The notes under the pieces: generated by a model
Told to the model about the DNA's origin: nothing
What the model saw: only the letters and a program-made list of their open reading frames with translations
Databases searched by the model: none
From: Verrucomicrobiota bacterium
GTDB lineage: Bacteria; Verrucomicrobiota; Verrucomicrobiia; Chthoniobacterales; UBA6821
NCBI GenBank assembly: GCA_016871655.1
Contig: VHCR01000073.1
Coordinates: forward strand, 1-7,168
Direction: 5' to 3'
Length of the DNA: 7,168 nucleotides
Made by a program: the position numbers and the translations under genes
Part shown: piece by piece, positions 1-5,948 of the stretch
How positions within the stretch are numbered: position 1 is the stretch's first letter
Layout of the letters: each line of letters opens with the position of its first letter

Positions 1-167
1 ACTTATGAGGCAACAGGTCAGTCTCGGGTTAGTGCGTTAGAAATTTGCTGATGTTGATGAAGAGCAAGGGCGGCGGCGCACAGCGGCTGAGTGTATATCT
101 TAATACTCGATGACGCGAGCACCGACGCGACGCGGCTCTTCGCTACAGCAGTAGAATTTATAATGCA
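1..167. other. Intergenic stretch downstream of purH, no convincing gene
   Basis: This stretch lies beyond the purH stop codon. On the plus strand, frame 1 is open from the window edge to a TGA at 49-51 (16 codons), which could be the tail of a gene converging on purH, but nothing in it is recognisable. On the minus strand the purH frame stays open for 48 codons past its TAG, but PurH proteins normally end in the HFRH seen here, so this is not an extension. A GC-rich imperfect stem-loop can be drawn around 113-142 (GCGAGC against GCTC-TT-CGC). It has no U-tract on either strand, so I do not call it a terminator. Confidence 0.4.
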
Positions 168-1700
168 CTAATGCCGGAAGTGGCGACGGCCGGTGAATAC
201 CATTGCCATATTGCGCTCATTAGCAGCGCTGATGACTTCTGAATCGCGTAAGGAGCCTCCTGGTTGGATCGCAGCGGTGGCACCCGCATCAGCTGCGGCG
301 AGGAGTCCATCAGGAAAAGGAAAGAAGGCATCACTGCAGACGACGCTTCCTTGCAAGGAGAGTCCAGCCTCTGAGGCTTTCCAGACAGCGATGCGAGAGG
401 CATCGACGCGGGACATTTGGCCGGCACCGATTCCGAGTGTACGATCGCGACCTGCATAGACGATGGCATTGCTTTTCACATGTTTGACAACTTTCCATCC
501 AAATTCCATCGCCTCTAACTCCTCGCGGGTCGGCGGTCGGCTGGTAACAACGTTATGTTCCATCACACCTATCTTGCCGCCGTTGTCGATGTCAGCATCT
601 TGAACCAAGAGGCCGCCAACAACCGAACGAATATCACGTGGTGTAAGCGGAATCGGTTGTAGCAGACGCATCAAGCGGAGATTTTTTTTCTTTTGAAGCA
701 ACGCACGCGCCTCGGGTTGAAACTCGGGAGCGATGATGACTTCGCTAAAAATCTCGGAAATATCGCGTGCCAGCTCTTCGGTGATCGGGCGATTGACGAT
801 GATGATTCCACCAAAAGGGGCAGAACGATCAGTCGCAAAAGCCTTTTCCCAAGCCGCACAGAGGTCGTCGTCACTTCCAACGCCGCACGGGTTGTTGTGT
901 TTAAGGATCGCAACAGTAGGGCGTTCAAACTCCGCCATTAAGCGAGTTGCCGCAGTGATATCGAGAATATTGTTAAACGAAAGATCTTTACCGTGAAGTT
1001 GTTCAAAGTAGTCAAAAAAGTTGCCATAAAGTTCGGCTTCCTGGTGTGGGTTTTCACCGTAGCGGAGGCGACTCGCCTGGGGAAATTCGAGCGAGAGGGC
1101 GGTGTCAGTGACAACTTCTCCATCAAGGTAGGAGCTGATCGCGTGATCGTAAGCGGCTGTCATCGAGAAGGCCTTCACTGCAAGGCGTGCTCTCATTTCA
1201 GGAGTGGTGGCTCCATCGTGCTCTTTCATCGATTCAAGAATACGCGGATAATCGTTTGGATCGACGACGACCGTGACTGACTCCTGATTTTTGGCAGCGC
1301 TGCGAATCATTGAAGGACCGCCGATGTCGATTTGTTCGATCGCTTCCTCGAGAGACGTTCCTTTTTTGGCGACAGTCTCAACAAAGGGATAAAGATTCAC
1401 ACAGACGAGATCGATTGGGAGGATCTCATGTTGGATAGCTTGTGCGACATGCGTCGGTTGATTGCGTCGATAAAGCAGACCTCCATGGACTTTGGGATGA
1501 AGCGTCTTGACGCGGCCCTCCATGATTTCAGGGAAGCCGGTAAAGTCGGAAATTTCGATAACCGGAATGCCAGCGGCTTGCAAAGCCTTCGCCGTGCCAC
1601 CAGTCGAGATCAACTCCACGCCTTGATCCGCGAGGCCTCGTGCAAAATCGAGGAGACCTGATTTGTCGGAGACAGAGAGAAGAGCGCGTTGAATTTTCAT
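168..1700 (-). CDS. purH: Bifunctional AICAR formyltransferase / IMP cyclohydrolase PurH
   Basis: PurH catalyses the last two steps of de novo purine synthesis in the cytosol: AICAR is formylated by 10-formyl-tetrahydrofolate, and FAICAR is then closed to IMP. The N-terminal cyclohydrolase domain (about residues 1-195, MGS-like fold) shows STGGT (32-36), the stretch [20 protein letters not shown] (55-74) and [15 protein letters not shown] (124-138). The formyltransferase domain shows RYGENPHQ (213-220), the catalytic Lys267-His268 pair in LKHNNPCG (266-273), [10 protein letters not shown] (456-465) and QPGGS (479-483). It ends in the usual RHFRH. At 510 residues it is full length and intact, matching the shorter PurH form of many bacteria rather than the roughly 529-residue enterobacterial one. 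The ATG start gives the normal family N-terminus ([11 protein letters not shown]). No strong Shine-Dalgarno is visible. No other pur gene lies within the window. Confidence 0.97.
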   Translation of the reverse strand: MKIQRALLSVSDKSGLLDFARGLADQGVELISTGGTAKALQAAGIPVIEISDFTGFPEIMEGRVKTLHPKVHGGLLYRRNQPTHVAQAIQHEILPIDLVCVNLYPFVETVAKKGTSLEEAIEQIDIGGPSMIRSAAKNQESVTVVVDPNDYPRILESMKEHDGATTPEMRARLAVKAFSMTAAYDHAISSYLDGEVVTDTALSLEFPQASRLRYGENPHQEAELYGNFFDYFEQLHGKDLSFNNILDITAATRLMAEFERPTVAILKHNNPCGVGSDDDLCAAWEKAFATDRSAPFGGIIIVNRPITEELARDISEIFSEVIIAPEFQPEARALLQKKKNLRLMRLLQPIPLTPRDIRSVVGGLLVQDADIDNGGKIGVMEHNVVTSRPPTREELEAMEFGWKVVKHVKSNAIVYAGRDRTLGIGAGQMSRVDASRIAVWKASEAGLSLQGSVVCSDAFFPFPDGLLAAADAGATAAIQPGGSLRDSEVISAANERNMAMVFTGRRHFRH

Positions 1701-1716
1701 GAGAGCAGGAGATAAA

Positions 1717-1745
1717 GACTACAAGCTGTAGGCTGCGGACTACAG
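1717..1745 (-). repeat. Alternative inverted repeats in the purH leader
   Basis: Two small hairpins share a central arm. CTACA (1719-1723) can pair with TGTAG (1727-1731), or CTGTAG (1726-1731) can pair with CTACAG (1740-1745), but not both at once. The heptamer GACTACA also occurs as a direct repeat at 1717-1723 and 1738-1744. In the purH transcript these lie about 20-45 nt before the start codon, preceded by a U-rich run. The pairing is seen directly; a regulatory role is only a possibility, and it may simply be a small interspersed repeat. Confidence 0.45.
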
Positions 1746-1781
1746 AAAAAAATTTACAAGGATGGAAGGGATGGAAGAGAG

Positions 1782-1810
1782 ATAAAATCATTTGACAGCA
1801 GAGGAAACAA
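1782..1810 (-). promoter_or_regulatory. Candidate promoter for purH
   Basis: Read on the minus strand, TTGTTT (plus coordinates 1805-1810) and TTTTAT (1782-1787) are 17 bp apart. They match the sigma70-type consensus at 3/6 and 4/6 positions. Transcription would begin near 1775 and give a leader of about 75 nt before the purH ATG. It overlaps the opposite-facing candidate promoter at 1792-1820. The call rests on consensus matching alone in an AT-rich region, so it is weak. Confidence 0.3.
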
Positions 1811-1820
1811 CTTTTAAAAG
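1792..1820 (+). promoter_or_regulatory. Candidate promoter for the 267-residue protein
   Basis: A perfect -35 box TTGACA (1792-1797) is followed after 17 bp by TAAAAG (1815-1820), a 4/6 match to TATAAT. Transcription would start near 1827, about 27 nt before the ATG at 1854. It faces away from purH and shares 19 bp with the candidate purH promoter, so the two could compete or be controlled by one regulator. Confidence 0.5.
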
Positions 1821-1853
1821 TAGCAACCAGTTTCACCCCAACTCCAAAAATTT

Positions 1854-2657
1854 ATGCCAACCTTTTATTACAGCCAGAATCAAAATTCCCCTCCGCCACC
1901 GGCTTACATGCAGGCTGCAGCGCCTTCCGCAGCTGCTAATAAATGGTATGACTCTAATAGAACTTGGGGAGAATATTGGCAACAATGGGAAAATTATTCT
2001 GGCTATGGGAAGAAGAAACCAGACAATCTTCCTTACGATCACGCTTTTCCTTTTGGCGTCGATCCGAACGATCCTTCCAAACCGTATGCACCATATGGTT
2101 TTTATTACGATGATAAAGGGAATGTGACAACTACTCCTTATGTTCAATGGGGTGAAACAGGAGTCCTTGAAAATGGGATCAAGCACCACCCTGATGCTAG
2201 CGATCTGCAATCACCTCTGAATGTTTACAACGTCGATAGCCCGATGGATCCTTACAACGTGCAGCAATTTTTCTACGCTGCAAAACCAGGATCCCCATGG
2301 CATCAATATGAGAGAAAGCCTGATCAAATGGCTCCTTGGGAAGAAGGGCCAACCCAAGGGAAAATTGGTGAATTGACTCAGTGGGCTCAACCCTCACTTC
2401 CTGGATATATCAAATATTCAGATACATATGTGTCCTTCAAAGATACACCAGAAAATTTTCCATGGCTTCATGATGAAGATGCATCGCATCACTATAGAAA
2501 TGCAAATCCTTCCGGGTCGACATACATGCTTTTATTCTTTGGCCCAACTCAGCCACAACCAAACATCACCGAAAAAATTTATCTCGACTCGCCTGTCGCT
2601 CCTGCAGGCTGGCAGGCTGTTGGGAGTGATAATGCTGGCAATAGTTCTGCGCAGTAA
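1854..2657 (+). CDS. Hypothetical Tyr/Trp/Pro-rich protein, family not recognised
   Basis: I do not recognise this protein. It has 267 residues with no cysteine, about 23 tyrosines and 10 tryptophans, many prolines (PPPP at 13-16) and a Gln/Asn-rich N-terminus followed by an Ala-rich stretch (20-28). Aromatic clusters recur, for example TWGEYWQQWENY (37-48) and PYAPYGFYYDD (77-87). There is no signal peptide, lipobox or membrane helix; the only hydrophobic run is short (YMLLFFG, 224-230). The C-terminal part (about 180-255) looks more like a folded domain, with alternating hydrophobic residues. The ATG was chosen because it lies just after a good promoter; no Shine-Dalgarno is evident (AAAAATTT precedes it). 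The frame is clean for 800 bp and codon use looks genic. A secreted, surface or structural protein are all possible, but I assign no function. Confidence 0.75.
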   Translation: MPTFYYSQNQNSPPPPAYMQAAAPSAAANKWYDSNRTWGEYWQQWENYSGYGKKKPDNLPYDHAFPFGVDPNDPSKPYAPYGFYYDDKGNVTTTPYVQWGETGVLENGIKHHPDASDLQSPLNVYNVDSPMDPYNVQQFFYAAKPGSPWHQYERKPDQMAPWEEGPTQGKIGELTQWAQPSLPGYIKYSDTYVSFKDTPENFPWLHDEDASHHYRNANPSGSTYMLLFFGPTQPQPNITEKIYLDSPVAPAGWQAVGSDNAGNSSAQ

Positions 2658-2691
2658 TCTATTTAACATTGATCCTCTTCGGGGGCCTTAT

Positions 2692-2707
2692 ACCGCAACA
2701 ATGCGGT
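2692..2707 (+). other. Hairpin ACCGCA-ACAA-TGCGGT after the hypothetical gene
   Basis: A perfect 6-bp stem with a 4-nt loop begins 35 nt after the TAA of the hypothetical gene and is followed by CTTTG. It could contribute to transcription termination, but the T-tract is too short for a confident intrinsic terminator. Confidence 0.35.
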
Positions 2708-2799
2708 CTTTGCAGCGTCAGGCTCGGATTGCTCCTCGGGCGGTATGGGGCATACAGCCGTCGTCGTAACCCATCGCCTTCCTTGTCTGCATAAGGATT

Positions 2800-2935
2800 C
2801 GCAGCGCCTTGCGACGAATCAGCATGAAATTTGCGGCCTAGCTGAGCGGAACTCCTTAATCGAGCGAGTTGCCATAGCGCCTGCATCCATAGGCCTTGCA
2901 CGGCGTCTTGCTACGATTTATCATGAAATATTCGG
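2800..2935. repeat. Imperfect 37-bp direct repeat pair (2800-2836 and 2899-2935)
   Basis: The two 37-bp copies align without gaps at 28 of 37 positions and share cores such as ATGAAAT and a CTTGC-x-ACGA segment. Their starts are 99 bp apart. Copy 1 lies partly within an imperfect palindrome (ATTCG at 2797-2801 against CGAAT at 2815-2819). Copy 2 holds the -10 of the candidate promoter for the glycosyltransferase gene. Origin unknown; an interspersed intergenic repeat is the simplest reading. Confidence 0.5.
2896..2924 (+). promoter_or_regulatory. Candidate promoter for the glycosyltransferase cluster
   Basis: TTGCAC (2896-2901, 3/6 to the -35 consensus) is 17 bp from TATCAT (2919-2924, 5/6 to the -10 consensus). 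The start point would be near 2931, about 22 nt before the ATG at 2953. It lies mostly inside the second direct-repeat copy, so the repeat may have supplied the promoter. Based on consensus matching only. Confidence 0.35.
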
Positions 2936-2952
2936 GTTAATTCTTTCTCTTC

Positions 2953-5151
2953 ATGATCACAAAAAACCAACAAGCAATCGTAGCAATTGTTACCAATGAT
3001 TATTTTCATCAAGCCGTGATCCTTTGGAGGTCGATCAAGCGTTTTGAAAAAAAGAGTGATTTTGTTGTTTTTGTGATCGGGTACGATAAAGCGGATCCCG
3101 ATTATCAAAATGCTGGGTTCACGATTTTAGATGCCAAAATTTTAATTTCTCAAGGATGGAAGCAATTCATTTTTCAATATGATGGGCTACAGGCCGCCTG
3201 CGCGCTGAAGCCACTAGCGATGGAGCATCTGCTCCAAGAATATGAAAAAGTCATCTATCTCGATGTCGACATGAAAGTCTTTGGGGCTTTGGAAGAAGGC
3301 TGGAGGCTGTTGGACGAGTCAGATCTTTCTTTGACGCCGCATAGCTACATTCCTATTAAGGACGATGGGTTGGATCCACCGCGGGTGACGATACGAGTTT
3401 CGGGACTTTTTAATGCTGGTTATGTGGCAGCGTCTCGAGGAGGTACTCCTTTTCTGCAATGGTGGTGGGAGCAGACAAAACACAATTGCTTCATCGCGCA
3501 TGCGAGAGGGATTTTTTTAGATCAAGTCTATCTCAATGATGCAGTCTACATGGTTCCACGTCTTGGGATCGTGCGTGATGATGGCTACAACGTTGCTTGC
3601 TGGAACCTGCATGAGCGAGTGTTGGGAAAAGCAAGCACTCGCTATTTGGTCAATGGAAAACCACTCACGTTATTTCATTTTTCTAGTTATGCAGAATCAA
3701 TTGAGATGAGACCTCCCTCTTCCGGCATAGAAATTTTTGAAGAGTTGTATCACAAGTACAAAAAAGAAGTGCAACGCGAAAAAAGAAAAGTGTTGCCCAA
3801 AAAATATCCGTTCCAACATTTTCAAGATGGGAAAAAGATCACCGCTTTGGAACGAGATTGGATGCGGCGCGGCATTCCTGAATTAGAAAAAGTCGAAGAC
3901 CCTTTTTCAATGACGCATGACCGGAGAGAGGAAATTGAAATCATCATGAAGCAGCGAGATGAGGCCTATCGACCAAAGTTGGATCGAGAAGTCTATGCAC
4001 TCTCTTCTTCTCAAGATGACTCCCAGCAAACAAATGATGTCTCATCATCAAGAGCCATTGTTGCGATTGTTACAAACGATTATTTTTATCAAGCGATGGT
4101 GCTTTGGCGATCGATTGAAAAATTCGAAAAAGAGAGTGACTTCGTTGTTTTTGTAGTTGGGTATGATGCAGCTGATCCCAATTATCAACAAGCTGGCTTT
4201 ACTGTTTTAGATGCGAAAGCATTAAATCCAAAAAACTGGGATCAGTTTGTCTTTCAATATCACCCTGTAGAAGTTTGCTGCGCGTTGAAACCGCGGGCGC
4301 TCCTTCATTTGCTGAAGCGTTACGAAAAAGTCATCTATCTTGATACCGATATGAGGCTCTTTGCTCCCCTGGAGCGCGGCTGGGAAGCTCTTCAAGAGGC
4401 AGATCTCTCTCTTACTCCTCACAGCTACACACCCATTCCAGCTTGGGGACTACAACCATCTCGCTTTTTGATCAAGATGGTCGGAATTTTTAATGCAGGA
4501 TATGTGGGGGCTTCTCGAGGGAGCATTTCTTTTTTAGAATGGTGGTGGCAACAGACAGAATACAATTGTGTCACGTTGGTTCACATGGGAGTTTTTTTAG
4601 ATCAATTCTATCTCAATTATGCCGTCACACTTGTGTCGAGGCTTCATGTGATGGAAGATCGTGGGTACAACACAGCCTCTTGGAGTTATCACGAGAGGAA
4701 AATAGAAAAAATAGGTTCTCGCTATTTGGTCAACAAAAAGCCACTGATTTGTTTCCATTTTTCGGGATGGATGAAAAATCCAACCTTCGCGGCCTTAAAA
4801 AAAATTGAGATTCTTTCAGGTGAACTTTTCATAAAACTCTATCGCGAACATAGAAAACTTTTATCAGCAGAAAAGAAAAAATTGAGTGAAAAGAAATATC
4901 CGTATGCCCACTTTCAAGATGGAGAAATAGTCGATAAAATCTGGCGTGAATGGGCACGGCGAGATATTCCAGAACTGCAAAATATCTCGAATCCTTTTTT
5001 GTTAACGCGGGATCAACGTGAGAAGATCGAAGAAACAATGATGATGCGACCTCGCGACTTTCGGCCTAATCCTGACCGTGAAATTGTTTTAACCCCAGCT
5101 ATTCCTTATGAATGCCTCTACATTACAACACCTCTCGAGCTCACTGAGTGA
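2953..5151 (+). CDS. Two-module tandem glycosyltransferase (DxD type, GT8-like)
   Basis: Probable nucleotide-sugar-dependent glycosyltransferase with two complete copies of one module fused head to tail (732 residues). Module A (about 9-347) has the opening strand IVAIVTNDYF (9-18), an LDVDM metal-binding DxD motif (103-107), FNAGY (153-157), LDQVYLN (189-195), YNVACWNLHER (212-222), a late His in FHF (241-243) and a C-terminal YPFQHFQDG (285-293) to DREV (344-347). Module B (about 369-711) repeats these: LDTDM (463-467), FNAGY (513-517), LDQFYLN (549-555), FHFSG (601-605) and FQDG (654-657). The offset is exactly 360 residues up to the HF motif, then 364. A Ser/Gln/Asp-rich linker (about 348-366) joins them. 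DxD plus the late HF/HFxG motif is typical of GT-A folds such as GT8. Donor and acceptor are unknown; a lipid or cell-surface glycan is likely. There is no signal peptide or membrane helix, and no clear Shine-Dalgarno. Residues 712-732 have no counterpart in the other copies. Confidence 0.85.
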   Translation: MITKNQQAIVAIVTNDYFHQAVILWRSIKRFEKKSDFVVFVIGYDKADPDYQNAGFTILDAKILISQGWKQFIFQYDGLQAACALKPLAMEHLLQEYEKVIYLDVDMKVFGALEEGWRLLDESDLSLTPHSYIPIKDDGLDPPRVTIRVSGLFNAGYVAASRGGTPFLQWWWEQTKHNCFIAHARGIFLDQVYLNDAVYMVPRLGIVRDDGYNVACWNLHERVLGKASTRYLVNGKPLTLFHFSSYAESIEMRPPSSGIEIFEELYHKYKKEVQREKRKVLPKKYPFQHFQDGKKITALERDWMRRGIPELEKVEDPFSMTHDRREEIEIIMKQRDEAYRPKLDREVYALSSSQDDSQQTNDVSSSRAIVAIVTNDYFYQAMVLWRSIEKFEKESDFVVFVVGYDAADPNYQQAGFTVLDAKALNPKNWDQFVFQYHPVEVCCALKPRALLHLLKRYEKVIYLDTDMRLFAPLERGWEALQEADLSLTPHSYTPIPAWGLQPSRFLIKMVGIFNAGYVGASRGSISFLEWWWQQTEYNCVTLVHMGVFLDQFYLNYAVTLVSRLHVMEDRGYNTASWSYHERKIEKIGSRYLVNKKPLICFHFSGWMKNPTFAALKKIEILSGELFIKLYREHRKLLSAEKKKLSEKKYPYAHFQDGEIVDKIWREWARRDIPELQNISNPFLLTRDQREKIEETMMMRPRDFRPNPDREIVLTPAIPYECLYITTPLELTE
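2977..3993 (+). repeat. Glycosyltransferase module, copy A
   Basis: First of three paralogous coding modules, with counterparts at 4057-5085 (B) and 5956-6984 (C). Long protein stretches are near identical between copies, for example GYD followed by DPDYQ/DPNYQ/DTDYQ, and CALKP, so duplication is fairly recent. Just after the end of the module, the codon TAT (3994-3996) sits where copy C has its TAG stop. Confidence 0.85.
4057..5085 (+). repeat. Glycosyltransferase module, copy B
   Basis: Second module, fused downstream of copy A. Relative to A it has 4 extra residues between the HF motif and the YPYAHFQDG motif. It has FLVCC-type changes such as EVCCALKP where A and C have AACALKP, and it ends NPDREI instead of KLDREV. 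The DxD motif and the late His are kept, so it looks catalytically intact rather than a dead duplicate. Confidence 0.85.
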
Positions 5152-5377
5152 GCGGTTGCGCCTCATTGCCGATCATGAATTTCGTGATCGCGATCCCGCG
5201 GCTCATTTAAAAAAACTTCAAGAAGCTTCCGAAGTCATCGAGCGGTGTGAAGTACTGCTGTTGTCGGAAGGAAGTGTTGATCCGAAATTGAGGCATTATC
5301 TCAAACAACGTAGCTATGACAAAGCTCTGACGCACGCTCAAAGCCTATTAAAAATGTTTCGAGAAGATGGTGATTGA
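5108..5377 (+). CDS. Small helical protein of unknown function (89 residues)
   Basis: I do not recognise this protein with confidence. It is short, charged and predicted to be mostly helical: residues 5-25 and 30-52 have amphipathic heptad-like spacing, followed by a turn (SEGSVDPK, 53-60) and a helix with HYLKQRSYDKAL (63-74). There is no membrane segment, signal peptide or metal-binding motif. The ATG at 5108 lies inside the last codons of the two-module glycosyltransferase (44-bp overlap in another frame), so translation may be coupled to it. No Shine-Dalgarno is visible. The stop comes 25 bp before the start chosen for the ORF6N gene. The residue pattern looks like a real soluble protein rather than a chance frame, but the short length limits confidence. 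The overlap may be recent, if the upstream gene lost its own stop codon. Confidence 0.65.
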   Translation: MNASTLQHLSSSLSERLRLIADHEFRDRDPAAHLKKLQEASEVIERCEVLLLSEGSVDPKLRHYLKQRSYDKALTHAQSLLKMFREDGD

Positions 5378-5402
5378 AAAAGTAATCAAAAATGTGTAGG
5401 CA

Positions 5403-5948
5403 ATGTTGGCTACTACATTTATGAAAACATCCCTCGCAATAACTCAAAATATCGGTCCGCTTATTTTTGCCATTCGTAATCACAAGGTCATTCTTGATTC
5501 CGATCTTGCCAGGCTTTATGGCGTTCCAACAAAACGACTCAACGAACAAGTCAAACGTAATGCTGAGCGCTTCCCAGAAGAATTCATGTTTCAGCTTACT
5601 AAAAAAGAGATTGATGCTTTTTCAAGGTCGCAATTTGCGACCTTGAAACAAGGAAAGAATGTCAAATATCTTCCACGTGTCTTCACAGAGCATGGCGTTC
5701 TCATGGCAGCAAGTGTGCTTAACAGTCCCCAAGCCATCAAGATGAGCGTTGCCATTATTAAAACATTTGTAAATTTACGGCGCATGGCTTTTTCCATCGA
5801 AGAACTTTCTCAACGCATCAAGATTCTCGAAAAGGGATTTCAAAATCACGGCGAGCAATTTGCTGCTCTCTTTGAAACAATTCATCAATTGTTAATTCCC
5901 CCCGATCCTTCTAACAGAGAAATAGGCTTCCATGTTATCCAAAAATAA
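5403..5948 (+). CDS. ORF6N-domain DNA-binding protein
   Basis: The ORF6N domain is a DNA-binding module known from phage antirepressor-like proteins and from many stand-alone chromosomal genes. The protein has 181 residues. The domain (about 17-105) shows the family pattern: IRNHKVILDSDLARLYGV (24-41), LNEQVKRNAERFPEEFMFQLT (46-66), SRSQFATLK (74-82) and YLPRVFTEHGVLMAASVLNS (89-108). A helical C-terminal region follows (KILEKGFQNHGEQFAALFETI, 140-160), then the tail IGFHV (174-178) often found in full-length members, so the gene looks complete. The ATG at 5403 has a weak AGG 4 nt upstream; the ATG at 5421 (MKTSLAI) is an equally fair start. It overlaps the next glycosyltransferase by 17 bp. 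It has no phage genes around it. It may control its neighbours or itself, but the target is unknown. Confidence 0.9.
   Translation: MLATTFMKTSLAITQNIGPLIFAIRNHKVILDSDLARLYGVPTKRLNEQVKRNAERFPEEFMFQLTKKEIDAFSRSQFATLKQGKNVKYLPRVFTEHGVLMAASVLNSPQAIKMSVAIIKTFVNLRRMAFSIEELSQRIKILEKGFQNHGEQFAALFETIHQLLIPPDPSNREIGFHVIQK
5620..5648. repeat. Perfect 29-nt palindrome inside the ORF6N gene
   Basis: Arms of 14 bp (5620-5633 and 5635-5648) around one central base pair perfectly; the core arm reads AAGGTCGCAA. It encodes the conserved SRSQFATLK segment of the ORF6N domain. A match this long and exact within coding DNA is unlikely by chance, and every base is compatible with the protein motif. It could be an operator bound by the protein itself, a recombination site, or a cruciform or RNA hairpin. 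Confidence 0.85.

Larger units (their letters stand above)
2658..2952. other. Non-coding, repeat-bearing intergenic region
   Basis: About 295 bp between the hypothetical gene and the glycosyltransferase cluster. It is visibly richer in G+C than the genes on either side and contains two small hairpins (2692-2707 and 2743-2755) and an imperfect 37-bp direct repeat (2800-2836 and 2899-2935). An 80-codon frame is open on the minus strand at 2659-2901. Its product is Arg/Leu/Pro-rich with no recognisable motif or ribosome binding site, so I treat it as chance. The region looks like a fragment of an interspersed repeat family or a decayed element. Confidence 0.5.

Noticed and set aside
1..51. Possible C-terminal tail of a plus-strand gene
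   Set aside because: Only 16 codons are open from the window edge and nothing is recognisable, so it cannot be supported.
21..167. Continuation of the purH frame for 48 codons beyond its TAG
   Set aside because: PurH already ends in the usual HFRH, so the open frame downstream is chance and not a readthrough domain.
1833..2210. Minus-strand 125-codon frame opposite the hypothetical protein
   Set aside because: It is antisense to a longer frame with a good promoter and more protein-like composition; the product is dominated by Ile/Arg/Ser as expected of a reverse-complement shadow.
2692..2720. Intrinsic terminator after the hypothetical gene
   Set aside because: The 6-bp hairpin is real, but the following CTTTG is too short a T-tract; kept only as a hairpin.
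2659..2901. Minus-strand 80-codon open frame in the intergenic region
   Set aside because: Arg/Leu/Pro-rich product without a motif, no ribosome binding site, and it covers the hairpins and direct repeat; more likely a chance frame in GC-richer DNA.
5374..5402. Promoter before the ORF6N gene (TTGAAA)
   Set aside because: No acceptable -10 box lies 16-18 bp downstream; the gene is more simply read from the upstream transcript.
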